A stretch of 64,000 bases of DNA from Halopseudomonas salina (GTDB taxonomy: Bacteria; Pseudomonadota; Gammaproteobacteria; Pseudomonadales; Pseudomonadaceae). Under the pieces are notes generated by a model. That model was not told the DNA's origin. It made no database searches and saw only the letters and a program-made list of their open reading frames with translations. The position numbers and the translations under genes were made by a program. Positions within the stretch are counted from its first letter, which is position 1; each line of letters opens with the position of its first letter. Positions 15,826-26,019 of the stretch are shown one piece after another. The stretch lies in the NCBI RefSeq assembly GCF_008641105.1, contig NZ_VTTI01000003.1, forward strand, positions 84,981 through 148,980. The letters are read 5' to 3'.

Positions 15826-17616
15826 ATGTCCTTCAATCATTACTACCAGAGCGAGCTGACAGCCCTGCGTCAACTGGGCAAACGCTTTGCCGAACGCAGT
15901 CCGGCGCTGGCCCCGTTTCTAGGGCAGAGCGGTCGTGATCCGGACGTCGAGCGGCTGCTGGAGGGCTTTGCGTTTCTCACCGGGCGGCTGCGGCAGAAGC
16001 TCGATGATGAGCTACCCGAGCTCACCCATTCATTGATGTACCTGCTGTGGCCCAATTACATGCGGCCCCTGCCGGCATTCAGCATCCTGCAGTTCGAATC
16101 CCTGGACAACCCCGGTGCAGCGATCATGGTACCGCGCGGCACACCAGTGGAATCACGGCCGGTCAAGGGCGTGGCATGTCGCTTCCGAACCACCTCGAAC
16201 ATCGAGCTGACCGCGCTGAACATTCGTCAGGTGGACTACTCGGTCAAGGGTCAGGGCGCATTGCTCAGCGTACAGATGGGCATCAATGGCGGCGCGCGTC
16301 TGGTCGACCTCAAGCTCGACCGGCTGCGTCTGCACCTTGCCGGCGAGCGCTACGTCAGCCAGACCCTGTACCTGAGCATGATGCGCCACCTGGAGGACAT
16401 CCGGATCGTGCTGCTCGACACCCAGGGCAAGCCGCTCAAGGACAGTTTCGGCAAGGAGGTTGCGCCGCTGAAAATAGCCGCAGACCAGTTGCAACCGGCG
16501 GGTTTTGCCGAAGACGAGGCGCTGGTCCCCTACCCGGTCAACACCTTCCGCGGTTACCGCTACCTGCAGGAGTATTTCGCTTTCCAGGAGAAATTCCTGT
16601 TTGTCGACCTGCATGGCCTCGGCGTGCTGCACAGCGTGCACGAGGACCTGCTCAAGCGTGCCGGCGGCTTCGAGCTGCGCTTCGACCTGCGCCAGACCAG
16701 CGCGCAGCGCATCCAGCCCAGCGTCGACAACATTCGCCTGCACTGCACGCCGATCGTTAACCTGTTCTCCCACGATGCCACCCCTATCCGGCTCGATGGA
16801 CGGCAGGACAAGTACATGCTGCGCCCGGCCGAATACGACACTGCCCAGTGCGGCGTGTTTTCGGTAGACCGGGTGACCGGCTGGAAGCCCGGCGGCATGG
16901 GCTACGAGGAATACGTACCGTTTGAATCCTTCGAGCATGACGCCAGCTTCGACTTTCCTGAAGCACGGCCCTATTACAGCCTGCGGCAGAACCCCTCGTT
17001 GCTGAATGACGGTATGGATACCTACCTGAGCTTCGGCCAGCGCAGCCTGGAGATACACGAAACCTTGTCCGTCGAGCTGACCTGTACCAATCAGAATCTG
17101 CCCCTGGAGCTCGCCCTCGGGGACATTTGCCGAGCCAGCGAAGGTACACCCGAGTTCCTGCGCTTTCGCAACATCAGTGCCGTGACCCCCCATTACGCGC
17201 CGCCACTACACCAGGATTTTCTCTGGAAGCTGATCAGCAACATGTCGCTCAACTACCTGTCGCTGGCCAATGTCGACGCGCTCAAGGTCATTCTGGAAAC
17301 CTACGACCTGCCCAGGCACTACGACCAGCACGCCGCCAAGGTCAGCCAACAGCTGCTCAACGGCCTCAAGGCGATCCAGCACAAACCGGTGGACCGCCTC
17401 TATCGCGGCCTGCCGATTCGCGGCGTGCGCACCGAACTGCACATGGACAGCGACGGCTATCTGGGCGAAGGCGATCTGTTTCTGTTCGCCTCGATCCTCA
17501 ATGACTTTTTCGCACTCTACGCCAGCCTCAATTCCTTTCACGAGCTGGTCGTCAAAAGCACCAAGGGAGAGCTTTACCAATGGACACCACGCATGGGGCA
17601 ACAGCCCCTGCTCTGA
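15826..17616 (+). CDS. tssF: T6SS baseplate protein TssF (VasA)
   Basis: A 596-aa baseplate wedge protein. The N terminus MSFNHYYQSELTALRQLGKRFAERSP and the FLTGRLRQKLDDELPELTHSL segment are diagnostic of TssF, as is YLLWPNYMRPLPAFSILQF. It ends with the ILNDFFALYASLNSFHELVV motif. The ATG follows GAGGAAGAG. It overlaps tssG by 37 nt, the longest overlap in the operon, implying tight co-translation with its baseplate partner. Confidence 0.97.
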   Translation: MSFNHYYQSELTALRQLGKRFAERSPALAPFLGQSGRDPDVERLLEGFAFLTGRLRQKLDDELPELTHSLMYLLWPNYMRPLPAFSILQFESLDNPGAAIMVPRGTPVESRPVKGVACRFRTTSNIELTALNIRQVDYSVKGQGALLSVQMGINGGARLVDLKLDRLRLHLAGERYVSQTLYLSMMRHLEDIRIVLLDTQGKPLKDSFGKEVAPLKIAADQLQPAGFAEDEALVPYPVNTFRGYRYLQEYFAFQEKFLFVDLHGLGVLHSVHEDLLKRAGGFELRFDLRQTSAQRIQPSVDNIRLHCTPIVNLFSHDATPIRLDGRQDKYMLRPAEYDTAQCGVFSVDRVTGWKPGGMGYEEYVPFESFEHDASFDFPEARPYYSLRQNPSLLNDGMDTYLSFGQRSLEIHETLSVELTCTNQNLPLELALGDICRASEGTPEFLRFRNISAVTPHYAPPLHQDFLWKLISNMSLNYLSLANVDALKVILETYDLPRHYDQHAAKVSQQLLNGLKAIQHKPVDRLYRGLPIRGVRTELHMDSDGYLGEGDLFLFASILNDFFALYASLNSFHELVVKSTKGELYQWTPRMGQQPLL

Positions 17617-18605
17617 CCGAGCTGAGCCGCGGCATTCGCGAGTACAGCCTGTTCCAGGGTGTACTGCTGGTGCTCGATCGGCTCCGGGATGCTCATCCGG
17701 ACCTGGATGACACCCGGCTCTATCAGTTGATCGAATTCCAGGCCAACCCGAGCATGGGGTTTCCCGGCAGCGATATCGAGCGGGTGGAATACTTCCGCGA
17801 GGGCGGCAAGCTGCGTGCGCGGCTACGGGTCAACCTGATCAGCCTGTTTGGTGCGGGGTCGCCCTTGCCCGCGTTCTATGGCGAGCAGGCACTGGGTGAT
17901 ACTGCCGATGGCAATCCCACGCGGGACTTCCTGGATCTGTTCAACGACCGGTTGCAACGTCTGCTGCTGCCCATTTGGCAGAAGTATCGCTATTACTCGC
18001 GCTTTGCCAGTGGCGCCCGGGACCCCTTTTCCTCGCAGCTGTTCTCATTGATTGGCCTGGGCGGCGACGCCATCCGCGACCAGCCCGAACTGAACTGGAA
18101 ACGGCTGCTGCCCTACCTGGGCCTGCTTAGCCTGCGGGTGCAATCGGCCGCGCTGATCGAATCGGTATTGCGCTATTACTTCTCCCACGCCTCGATGCAT
18201 ATCGAACAATGCATCGAGCGTCAGGTGAGCATCCATGAGGGTCAGCGCAACCGCCTCGGACTGGCCAATAGTGCCCTGGGCGAAAGTCTGGTGCTGGGTA
18301 ATGAAGTGCGTGATCGCGGTGGCAAATTTCGCGTGCATATCCAGCAACTGAGCTGGGAACGCTTCCACGAGTTTCTGCCCTCCGGTACCGGCTACAGCTC
18401 CCTGTGCGCCCTGGTGCGTTTCACTCTGCGCGATCCGCTCGACTACGACATACGGCTGCAATTGCGCCCCGACGCCATCCGCGAACCCCGTCTGGATGCG
18501 ACAACCCCCTGCCTGCTCGGCTGGACCAGTTGGCTTGGCTGTGGCAATGCCGACGCCGCGGTCACCCTAAGCAGCACACCCCATCAAGGACCGATAAACC
18601 CATGA
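17580..18605 (+). CDS. tssG: T6SS baseplate protein TssG (VasB)
   Basis: A 341-aa TssG, partner of TssF in the wedge. Recognisable stretches are YSLFQGVLLVLDRLRD, the RVNLISLFGAGSPLPAFYGE signature, and FLDLFNDRLQRLLLPIWQKYRYY. The ATG at 17580 lies inside tssF and has GGGAG about 10 nt upstream. Its stop codon overlaps the tssH start in an ATGA arrangement. Confidence 0.96.
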   Translation: MDTTHGATAPALTELSRGIREYSLFQGVLLVLDRLRDAHPDLDDTRLYQLIEFQANPSMGFPGSDIERVEYFREGGKLRARLRVNLISLFGAGSPLPAFYGEQALGDTADGNPTRDFLDLFNDRLQRLLLPIWQKYRYYSRFASGARDPFSSQLFSLIGLGGDAIRDQPELNWKRLLPYLGLLSLRVQSAALIESVLRYYFSHASMHIEQCIERQVSIHEGQRNRLGLANSALGESLVLGNEVRDRGGKFRVHIQQLSWERFHEFLPSGTGYSSLCALVRFTLRDPLDYDIRLQLRPDAIREPRLDATTPCLLGWTSWLGCGNADAAVTLSSTPHQGPINP

Positions 18606-21187
18606 TCAATGTTGATCTACAGCAACTGGTGCAGGCACTTGACCCGGCCACCCGCCAGGATCTGGAAACCGCGGCCCAGCGCTGCGTCACGCGCAATGGC
18701 ACCCAGGTACTGGTAGAAGACCTGCTGCTGTGCCTTCTGGAGCGCACCGACAGTCTGCTCAACCGGGCCCTGCTGGATGCCGAGCTGGCCCCCGGCGACT
18801 TCGCCGAAGCATTGCAGCCGCGCAGTGAAGACAGCGCCTCGCGCAACCCGGCCTTTTCCCTGGAGCTGGTGCAGTGGCTGCAGAATGCGTTGCTGGTAGC
18901 CAATCTGGAACTTGGTCGCACGCAGGTCGATCAGGCAGCGCTGATCCTCGCCCTGTTACGCGAGCCGGCCCGCTATGCCGGCAGCCATCTCTATCCGTTC
19001 CTCACTGCGCTCAATGCCGAGCGCCTGTTGGGGTTTGCCCGTGCTTCCCACGCTGAAACCCTGGGGGTGCCGTCACCCGCCGGCACCGGCTCGGCGCTCG
19101 AGCGCTTTACCCACAACCTGACTCGACAGGCCCGCGAGGGCAAGCTGGATCCGGTGTTGTGCCGCGATGCCGCTATCCGTCAGATGGTTGATATTCTCGC
19201 CCGTAGGCGTAAGAACAATCCGATCGTGGTGGGTGAAGCCGGGGTGGGCAAGACTGCAATCGTCGAAGGCCTGGCCCTGCGCATCGTCGCCGGCGAAGTG
19301 CCGCACACTCTTCAGGGAGTGGATCTGCGTTGCCTGGACCTGGGCCTGTTGCAAGCCGGCGCCAGCATCAAGGGCGAATTCGAGAAGCGTTTGCAGGGCG
19401 TGATCGACGAGGTAAAAGCCTCGGTCACACCGATCATTCTGTTCATCGACGAAGCCCACACGCTGATCGGTGCCGGCGGCCATGCCGGCAGCGGCGATGC
19501 GGCAAACCTGCTCAAGCCCGCGTTGGCCCGTGGCGAACTGCGCACGATCGCCGCCACCACCTGGGGCGAGTACAAACGCTACTTCGAGAAAGACCCGGCC
19601 CTGGCGCGGCGCTTTCAGCCGGTGCAACTGCATGAACCCACGGTGGATGAGGCCACCACCATCCTCCGCGGTCTGGCCGGCGTGTATGAACAAAGCCACG
19701 GCGTCTATCTGCGCGATGACGCGGTGACTGCCGCTGCACAGCTTTCGGCGCGCTATCTCACCGGCCGTCAGCTCCCGGACAAGGCTGTGGATGTACTGGA
19801 CACCGCCTGCGCGCGGGTGCGCATCAGCCTGGCCGCCGCTCCGGTAAAACTGGACAGGCTGCGCAACCATATCGCCGAGCAGCAGCGCCAGCACCAGGCT
19901 CTGTTTCGGGACTACCAATCGGGCCTGGCAGTCGAGAAATCAGCGCTCAATGATCTGGAGGCTTCGCTGGCACAGGCACGTACCGACGAGCAGGCGTTGC
20001 AGGAGCGATGGAAGCTGCAGCGCCGGCTGGTCGAGACACTGCTGGAACTGCGCAAGCAGTGCGCAGACGCCCGGCGCGACGAAGCCGAGTCCGCTCCTGC
20101 ATTGGACGAACTGGAAAACCAGCTCAAGGCTACCCAGCAGGAATTGCATCAGGCGCAGACTGAAGAAAGACTGGTCAGCCATGAGGTGTGTCCGCGTCTG
20201 ATCGCCGAAGTCATCAGTCACTGGACCGGCGTGCCCTTGAGTCAACTGGCCCGTGAACACAATGCCGGGGTAGCGCACTTCGCCCAAGACTTGGGAGCGC
20301 GACTGCGTGGCCAGAATCAAGCCATTGTGGCCCTGGATCGCGCCATGCGCGCCAGCGCTGCCGGGCTTAATCGCAGCGACGCGCCCGTTGGTGTGTTCCT
20401 GCTGGTCGGGCCCAGCGGCGTCGGCAAGACCGAAACCGCCCTGGCACTGGCTGACCTGCTTTACGGCGGCGAGCGCTTTCTCACCACTATCAACATGTCC
20501 GAGTTCCAGGAAAAGCACAGCGTCTCGCGTCTGATCGGTGCGCCCCCCGGCTACGTCGGTTTCGGCGAGGGCGGCATGCTGACCGAGGCAGTGCGGCAGA
20601 AGCCCTATTCCGTGGTGCTGCTTGATGAGGTGGAAAAAGCTGATCCCGACGTGATGAATGTCTTCTATCAGATCTTCGACAAGGGCGTCGCCAATGACGG
20701 GGAAGGTCGGGAAATCAACTTTCGCAATACGTTGATCCTGATGACCTCCAACCTGGCCAGCGAGCAGATTCTGCACCTGTGCCAGAACGGCCAGCGACCC
20801 GACGCCGAACAACTCGAGCAGGCCATCCAGCCGACCCTCAGCCGGCATTTCAAGCCGGCGCTGCTCGCCCGCATGCAGATAGTGCCCTATTACCCGGTAG
20901 CCGACAGGGTGATGCGCGAACTCATCACCCTGAAGCTCGCACGCTTCGCTCAACGCCTGCAAGGCCGCGATGTTGAGTTCACCCATTGCCCCGCTCTGGT
21001 CGAGCATTTTGTCGACCGCTGCACCCAGGGGGAAACCGGCGCTCGTCTGATTGACCGGCTGATTGACCAGCAACTGCAGCCACTGGCGGTGGACCGGCTT
21101 CTCGCCGCAATGGCCAGCGGCAAAAGTGTGCAACGGGCCCACGCGACCTTGAATGCTGAAGGAGCCGTGACCTGTGAATTCGCCTGA
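18602..21187 (+). CDS. tssH: T6SS sheath-recycling ATPase TssH (ClpV)
   Basis: An 861-aa ClpB/ClpV-type AAA+ ATPase that disassembles contracted TssBC sheaths. A ClpV N domain (1–155) is followed by AAA1 with Walker [11 protein letters not shown] and Walker [13 protein letters not shown] coiled-coil insert spans about 400–530 ([16 protein letters not shown] onward). AAA2 has Walker [13 protein letters not shown] and Walker [12 protein letters not shown], with the pore loop [13 protein letters not shown] chose ATG 18602, which overlaps the tssG stop; an open frame extends upstream to 18404 but only through tssG. Its last 14 nt overlap the activator gene. Confidence 0.97.
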   Translation: MINVDLQQLVQALDPATRQDLETAAQRCVTRNGTQVLVEDLLLCLLERTDSLLNRALLDAELAPGDFAEALQPRSEDSASRNPAFSLELVQWLQNALLVANLELGRTQVDQAALILALLREPARYAGSHLYPFLTALNAERLLGFARASHAETLGVPSPAGTGSALERFTHNLTRQAREGKLDPVLCRDAAIRQMVDILARRRKNNPIVVGEAGVGKTAIVEGLALRIVAGEVPHTLQGVDLRCLDLGLLQAGASIKGEFEKRLQGVIDEVKASVTPIILFIDEAHTLIGAGGHAGSGDAANLLKPALARGELRTIAATTWGEYKRYFEKDPALARRFQPVQLHEPTVDEATTILRGLAGVYEQSHGVYLRDDAVTAAAQLSARYLTGRQLPDKAVDVLDTACARVRISLAAAPVKLDRLRNHIAEQQRQHQALFRDYQSGLAVEKSALNDLEASLAQARTDEQALQERWKLQRRLVETLLELRKQCADARRDEAESAPALDELENQLKATQQELHQAQTEERLVSHEVCPRLIAEVISHWTGVPLSQLAREHNAGVAHFAQDLGARLRGQNQAIVALDRAMRASAAGLNRSDAPVGVFLLVGPSGVGKTETALALADLLYGGERFLTTINMSEFQEKHSVSRLIGAPPGYVGFGEGGMLTEAVRQKPYSVVLLDEVEKADPDVMNVFYQIFDKGVANDGEGREINFRNTLILMTSNLASEQILHLCQNGQRPDAEQLEQAIQPTLSRHFKPALLARMQIVPYYPVADRVMRELITLKLARFAQRLQGRDVEFTHCPALVEHFVDRCTQGETGARLIDRLIDQQLQPLAVDRLLAAMASGKSVQRAHATLNAEGAVTCEFA

Positions 21188-22772
21188 TCTGTCGTCTGCT
21201 GTTTCGCCGGACTCATCCCGGATGTTTGCACGGATGGCAGACCCGCTGCGTTATGCCCAGGCGCTGCTTGAACGCTACGCCCTATTCGCCGGCATGACCA
21301 GCCGGGACCGGCTGCTCGGCGGCCTGGTCGAAGCCGTTGCAGTACTCAGCGAATCCCAGCTCAGCCAGCTGTATCTGCTGGATGAGACCCACACGCGCCT
21401 GACCCTGTGCGCGGAGTACTGTGACGGAACGCTGCAACCGGTGAGTTCTGCCAGTGTGCCCAGCGACTACACCGACGCGCATCTGCTGCAATACTGCCTG
21501 TGTCAGGACCAGACGCTGAGCCTGGCGTCCCTGGAGAGCAGCCTGTTCGCTACCGATTTTCTGCCGGCAACCAGCAACCCGTGGCGCAGCTTGCTGTGCC
21601 TGCCCCTTAAAAATGACCAAGGTCATGTGATCGGGCTGCTGCTCTGGGCAAATCAACGGGCGCTGGACATGCAGCATTACAGCGACTCACTGGGCCACCT
21701 GGGCAATTTTGTAGTGGCCCAATTGCAGTTGTTACAGAACCTGCGGGCACGGCCGATCGACGAACCCCAGACCAGTCTTGCCACCAAGGCCATGCCCCGC
21801 GGTTATGGTCTGATCGGTGACAGCCCGCCCATGCGCGCGGTCTATCAGTTGATCGGCAAGGTGCTGCATACCCCAGTCAGCGTGCTGCTCACCGGCGAAA
21901 CCGGTACCGGCAAGGAATTAGTCGCACGGGCCATCCATGATTGCGGGTCGCGGCGCAGTCAGAACTTTGTAGTACAGAACTGTGCGTCTATCCCCGACAA
22001 CCTGCTTGAATCCGAACTCTTCGGTTACCGCAAGGGCGCCTTCAGCGGGGCCGATAGCGACCGGCCCGGTCTGTTCGATGCGGCCGACGGGGGTACCTTG
22101 TTCCTCGACGAGATCGGCGACATGCCGCTGTCGTTGCAGGCCAAGTTGTTGCGGGTCCTGCAGGAAGGCGAAGTACGACCCCTGGGCAGCATGCAGACGC
22201 ACAAAGTGAATGTGCGGATTATCGCCGCCACCCATTGTGACCTCAGGGCCCAGGCTGAGCGGGGTCTGTTCCGCGAAGATCTGTTCTACCGCCTGGCCAG
22301 TTTCCCGATCGAACTGCCGCCCCTGCGCGACCGCGGCGACGACATCCTGCACCTGGCCCGCCATTTCGCCGCCAACGCCTGCGCATTCCTCGACCGGCCT
22401 GCCTGCCGCTGGACCGACCCAGCGCTGGAGCAACTGGCCGGATACGGCTTCCCGGGCAACGTGCGCGAGCTCAAGGGCCTGGTCGAGCGCGCCGTGCTGC
22501 TCTGCGAAGGCAACGAGCTGCTCGCCGAACATTTCAATCTCGAAGCCAGCCCCACCAGCAATGTCCGGTTGAGCCTGCGCGAGCGCATGGAGCGGGTCGA
22601 GCGCAACCTGCTGGTCGACTGCCTGCGCAAGAACCTCGGCAACCAGACCAGCGCAGCCAATGAGCTCGGTCTGCCTCGCCGCACCCTGTTGTACCGCATG
22701 CAGCGGCTGAACATCAGTCCTGCCGAGCTGAAACTCGCAAGGGAGAAGCTGCATGCCCAGTCTGCCACCTGA
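21174..22772 (+). CDS. Sigma54-dependent activator of T6SS (VasH/Sfa2-like)
   Basis: A 532-aa bacterial enhancer-binding protein. The N-terminal part (about 30–190) is GAF-like and the AAA+ domain begins near residue 212 (GLIGDSPPMRAVYQLIGK). It has Walker A GETGTGKELVARAIH and Walker B GGTLFLDEIGDM. A Fis-type helix-turn-helix ends the protein (NQTSAANELGLPRRTLLYRMQ). The loop that contacts sigma54 reads GAFSGA (residues 288–293) instead of the usual GAFTGA. The start is GTG 21174, overlapping tssH, with AAGGAG about 9 nt upstream. It equals sfa2 in position within the P. aeruginosa H2 cluster. Targets may be this operon or hcp/vgrG genes elsewhere. Confidence 0.93.
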   Translation: MNSPDLSSAVSPDSSRMFARMADPLRYAQALLERYALFAGMTSRDRLLGGLVEAVAVLSESQLSQLYLLDETHTRLTLCAEYCDGTLQPVSSASVPSDYTDAHLLQYCLCQDQTLSLASLESSLFATDFLPATSNPWRSLLCLPLKNDQGHVIGLLLWANQRALDMQHYSDSLGHLGNFVVAQLQLLQNLRARPIDEPQTSLATKAMPRGYGLIGDSPPMRAVYQLIGKVLHTPVSVLLTGETGTGKELVARAIHDCGSRRSQNFVVQNCASIPDNLLESELFGYRKGAFSGADSDRPGLFDAADGGTLFLDEIGDMPLSLQAKLLRVLQEGEVRPLGSMQTHKVNVRIIAATHCDLRAQAERGLFREDLFYRLASFPIELPPLRDRGDDILHLARHFAANACAFLDRPACRWTDPALEQLAGYGFPGNVRELKGLVERAVLLCEGNELLAEHFNLEASPTSNVRLSLRERMERVERNLLVDCLRKNLGNQTSAANELGLPRRTLLYRMQRLNISPAELKLAREKLHAQSAT

Positions 22773-22820
22773 TCGCCGAAACCTGGCGGAAGCCGCCACC
22801 CAGTACCCGAGGAAACCGAT

Positions 22821-22955
22821 ATGAAGTACGCAACTCTGTGGTCCGCCGCCCTACTGATGCTCGCGATAAGCCTTGCCGGCTGTTCGGCGAATCACAAATT
22901 CAATGACGACGAGTACCGCCCCCTGGGCGACCCCAAAGCGACGCGTGACGAATGA
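22821..22955 (+). CDS. Small T6SS-linked lipoprotein, 44 aa (OrfX position)
   Basis: A 44-codon gene between the sigma54 activator and the FHA gene. Its signal peptide (MKYATLWSAALLMLAISLAG) ends in lipobox LAGC with Cys21 as the lipidated residue. The mature part is only 24 residues, acidic and polar, starting CSANHKFNDDEYRPLGD. GAGGA precedes the ATG at 22821 and the stop is 19 nt before the FHA start. P. aeruginosa has a small uncharacterised gene at this place (PA1664, orfX), as I recall. It is distinct from the TssJ lipoprotein downstream. Function unknown. Confidence 0.75.
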   Translation: MKYATLWSAALLMLAISLAGCSANHKFNDDEYRPLGDPKATRDE

Positions 22956-22974
22956 ACGCAAGGAGCACTGCAGC

Positions 22975-24180
22975 ATGGAACTGATAATGGACCTGGTCGG
23001 TAACCAGCAATTCGTCACCGACACGCCCGTAAGCAAGACCTTCAGACAGGCCGGAGGCATGATCGGCCGGGCCGAGGAATGCGACTGGGTCATCCCCGAC
23101 CGCAAGCGCGTGGTGTCCAGCCGGCACGCCGAGGTGAGTTTTCACGAGGGCTCCTTCTACCTGACCGACACCAGCAGCAACGGCATACTGCTCAAGGCGA
23201 CCAACACCCTGCTCCCCAAAGGCCAACCCCAGCGTATTGAACATGGCGCGCTGTATGCCTTCGGTGACTTCGACATCCGCGCGAGGATCATTCAGGATCC
23301 CGCGGTGTTCAGTCAGGACTTCGGCAAGCCGCAGCCCGCCGGGAGCATCATCCCGGACGACGCCTTCCTGGACCTTGACCCCCTGGCCGCGCTGGACCAG
23401 CAGGAGCAGCTCTACGCCGAGTCCGAAGAGCTGGACCTGCTCAACCAACATGCCGGGAGTGACACACAACAGGCTCAGGACCACGCGCGCATCGACATGG
23501 TCAACCTGACCGTGCCCGAGCTGGTCGAGCCGCCAGCACCTCCGGTGCAGCAGCGCCCTGCCCCGGCACCCGCGGCCACGCCACTCGCCGACGGGTTCTG
23601 GACTCAGTTCAGCGAGGCTCTGGGGATGCCCCTGGACGATATGGACGAGACACAACGTCAGGCCGTCGCTCTGCGCAGCGCCAGGCTGCTGCGCCAGAGC
23701 GTCGGCAACCTGCAGCAGAGCCTGCGCAACCGCAACGAACTCAAGGCAGAACTCAAACTGGCTACCACCAGCATCGAGGGCGGCAGCAGCAACCCGCTGA
23801 AATTCTGCGCCAGCGCCAATCAGGCGCTGAACGCCATGCTGCGTCCGGGCGTTACCGGGCAGATGCCTGCGGAACAGGCAGTAAACCGCGCGTACCGCGA
23901 TCTCCAGGCCCACCAGGTAGCCCTGATTGCTGCCAGCCGTGCCGCGGTCAAAGGCATTCTCGAACATCTTTCGCCAGAACAACTGACCCTGCGATTCGAG
24001 CGCGAAAATAAATCCAGGCTGAGCACCGCGGGAAGCCGCTGGCGGGCGTATACCCACCTCTATCAGGCTCTGCAGCGCGAAGAGGACTGGAGCCAGAAGC
24101 TATTTGCCCGCGACTTCGTGATGGCCTACGAAGAGCAGATTCGACTGATTGCCACCCTGAACACCGACCTCCAAGGATGA
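22975..24180 (+). CDS. tagH: T6SS FHA-domain protein TagH (Fha2-like)
   Basis: A 401-aa protein with an N-terminal FHA domain (about 5–105), showing GRAEECDWVIPD, then VVSSRHAEVSF and TDTSSNGILL, the residues that bind phospho-threonine. A Pro/Ala-rich linker follows, then a C-terminal VasC/TagH region from about 210 (DGFWTQFSEALGM to MAYEEQIRLIATL). It likely senses phosphorylation by the kinase encoded at the operon end. I chose ATG 22975 with AAGGAG upstream; the open frame runs further to 22873 but through the small lipoprotein gene. It is followed by tssJ after 5 nt. Confidence 0.92.
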   Translation: MELIMDLVGNQQFVTDTPVSKTFRQAGGMIGRAEECDWVIPDRKRVVSSRHAEVSFHEGSFYLTDTSSNGILLKATNTLLPKGQPQRIEHGALYAFGDFDIRARIIQDPAVFSQDFGKPQPAGSIIPDDAFLDLDPLAALDQQEQLYAESEELDLLNQHAGSDTQQAQDHARIDMVNLTVPELVEPPAPPVQQRPAPAPAATPLADGFWTQFSEALGMPLDDMDETQRQAVALRSARLLRQSVGNLQQSLRNRNELKAELKLATTSIEGGSSNPLKFCASANQALNAMLRPGVTGQMPAEQAVNRAYRDLQAHQVALIAASRAAVKGILEHLSPEQLTLRFERENKSRLSTAGSRWRAYTHLYQALQREEDWSQKLFARDFVMAYEEQIRLIATLNTDLQG

Positions 24181-24185
24181 TATCC

Positions 24186-24680
24186 ATGAAACGCTTGAAC
24201 ACCCTCGCGTTCTGCCTTTGCCTGCTTGCCCTGGCCGGCTGCTCGACCCTGTCGCCGTACTCTGATCTGACCAAGCTGGACCTGACGCTTGAAGGCAGCG
24301 CCGAACTCAACCCGGACTTGAATGGACGCCCGTCGCCCATCGTATTGCGTCTTATGGCGCTCAAGCATCCGGTCGCCTTCGAGAACGCAGACTTTTTCTC
24401 CCTTTATCAACGTCCACGCGAGGCCCTGTCCCCCGACCTGATTACTGTGGAAGAACTGGAACTGCGTCCTGGCGAGACACGCAAACTGAAACTCTCCGTG
24501 GAAGAAGGCACGCGCTATGTCGGCCTCGTTGCCGCCTACCGCAATCTGCCGGAAACCAGTTGGCGCTACGTCATACCCGTGGACGAACAAGAGACAACAC
24601 AGATCGACCTGGCGCTGGACGCTGAAGGCATCCGGGAACTGCGCACCGACGAGCAAGACAAGCGCAAGGACAGGGACTGA
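24186..24680 (+). CDS. tssJ: T6SS outer-membrane lipoprotein TssJ (Lip2-like)
   Basis: A 164-aa lipoprotein that anchors the TssM–TssL membrane complex to the outer membrane. The signal peptide ends in lipobox ALAGC near residue 19. The mature protein has the TssJ beta-sandwich features SPIVLRLMALKHPVAFENADFF, the SLYQ loop and a C-terminal WRYVIPVD strand. I chose ATG 24186, 9 nt after AAGGA; an in-frame ATG at 24177 overlapping the tagH stop has no site. It is 3 nt upstream of tssK. Confidence 0.95.
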   Translation: MKRLNTLAFCLCLLALAGCSTLSPYSDLTKLDLTLEGSAELNPDLNGRPSPIVLRLMALKHPVAFENADFFSLYQRPREALSPDLITVEELELRPGETRKLKLSVEEGTRYVGLVAAYRNLPETSWRYVIPVDEQETTQIDLALDAEGIRELRTDEQDKRKDRD

Positions 24681-24683
24681 ACC

Positions 24684-26015
24684 ATGAGTAACCAGAAAGT
24701 TGTCTGGCAGGAAGGGATGCTCCTGCGCCCGCAGCATTTCCAGCAGAACGATCGCTATCATGATCATCAGTTGAAAGCCCGCACCTGCCGCCTTAACCGT
24801 TTTGGCTGGGGCTTCTTCCATCTGGAAATCGATACCCAGTTTCTCGGCATGGGCAAACTGGTTATCAGTGAAGCCAGTGGTGTCCTGCCCGACGGCAGTC
24901 TGTTCGAGATCGGCAATGGCCGCGAGCCCCTGGCCATGGATGTGCCCGCCAATACCAGCAACACACCGGTTTACCTGGCGCTCCCACTGGTGACCGGCAA
25001 CCACGTCGAGACCCGGCGTATAGAACAGCGCGACGTGCTTGCCCGCTTCACCAGCCAGGAGGTTCAGGTCGCCGACTCCAATGCAGGAGATAGCAGCAGC
25101 AGCCAGGTCAGCTGCGGGCTGCCGGATTTCCGGCTTCTATTAGGCGAGCAGCACAATGAGAATGCCTATGTGAAGCTCAAGGTCTGTGATGTGCTGGACA
25201 CTACGCCCGACGGCGTTACCAGCCTGGATCCGGACTATGTGCCAGCCTGGCTGTATTTCCATTCCAGCGCCTTTCTCGAATCCTGCCTGACCGAAGTGAT
25301 CAGCATGCTGGCTCACCGCGGCGATATTCTGGCCGAACGCATCCGCGCCACCGGCAAGGTCAGCGGCGCCGAAGTGGGCGACTTCATGATGTTGCAACTG
25401 ATCAACCGCTTCGAGCCGGTGCTTCGGCATCTTCAGGGGGTCGAGCAGTTGCATCCTGAACAGGTCTATCGCGAGTTTCTTGGCCTGCTCGGAGAGCTGT
25501 CGACCTTTGCCAGCGAGAGCAAGCGCCCGCGTCTGGATAGCCGCTACCAGCACAACGACCTAGGACAGAGCTTCCGCAAGCTGATGGATGCGATCCGCCA
25601 GGTGTTGTCGATGGTGCTGGAACAGCACGCCGTCGAGTTGGCGTTGCAGCAGCGCCAATATGGCATTCAGGTGTCGCCGTTGCAGGACCACAAGCTGCTC
25701 GGCAGTGCGTCCTTTGTGCTGGCGGCGAGCGCCGATTGCGACTCAGAAGAGCTGCGCCGGCGTCTGCCATCGCACCTGAAGATCGGGCCGGTGGAACGCA
25801 TCCGGCAACTGGTCAATCTGCATCTGCCGGGGATCAAGGTCAAGCCGCTGCCCGTAGCGCCGCGGCAGATCCCTTTCCACTCAGGCAAAACGTATTTTGC
25901 GCTGGAACTCAGTGCCGAAGAGCTATCCCAGCTGGAGCGCTCGGGTGGTTTCGCCTTCCACGTGTCCGGAGATTTCTCCGGACTTGAGCTGACTTTCTGG
26001 GCCATCAGGAGCTGA
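24684..26015 (+). CDS. tssK: T6SS baseplate–membrane connector TssK
   Basis: A 443-aa TssK with the diagnostic start MSNQKVVWQEGMLLRPQHFQ and the DRYHDHQLKAR segment, the DLNQ-like SRYQHNDLGQSFRKL helix and the C-terminal FSGLELTFWAIRS. Its trimer links the TssFG wedges to TssL and TssM in the inner membrane. It lies 3 nt after tssJ and 4 nt before tssL. Confidence 0.97.
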   Translation: MSNQKVVWQEGMLLRPQHFQQNDRYHDHQLKARTCRLNRFGWGFFHLEIDTQFLGMGKLVISEASGVLPDGSLFEIGNGREPLAMDVPANTSNTPVYLALPLVTGNHVETRRIEQRDVLARFTSQEVQVADSNAGDSSSSQVSCGLPDFRLLLGEQHNENAYVKLKVCDVLDTTPDGVTSLDPDYVPAWLYFHSSAFLESCLTEVISMLAHRGDILAERIRATGKVSGAEVGDFMMLQLINRFEPVLRHLQGVEQLHPEQVYREFLGLLGELSTFASESKRPRLDSRYQHNDLGQSFRKLMDAIRQVLSMVLEQHAVELALQQRQYGIQVSPLQDHKLLGSASFVLAASADCDSEELRRRLPSHLKIGPVERIRQLVNLHLPGIKVKPLPVAPRQIPFHSGKTYFALELSAEELSQLERSGGFAFHVSGDFSGLELTFWAIRS

Positions 26016-26019
26016 ACGC

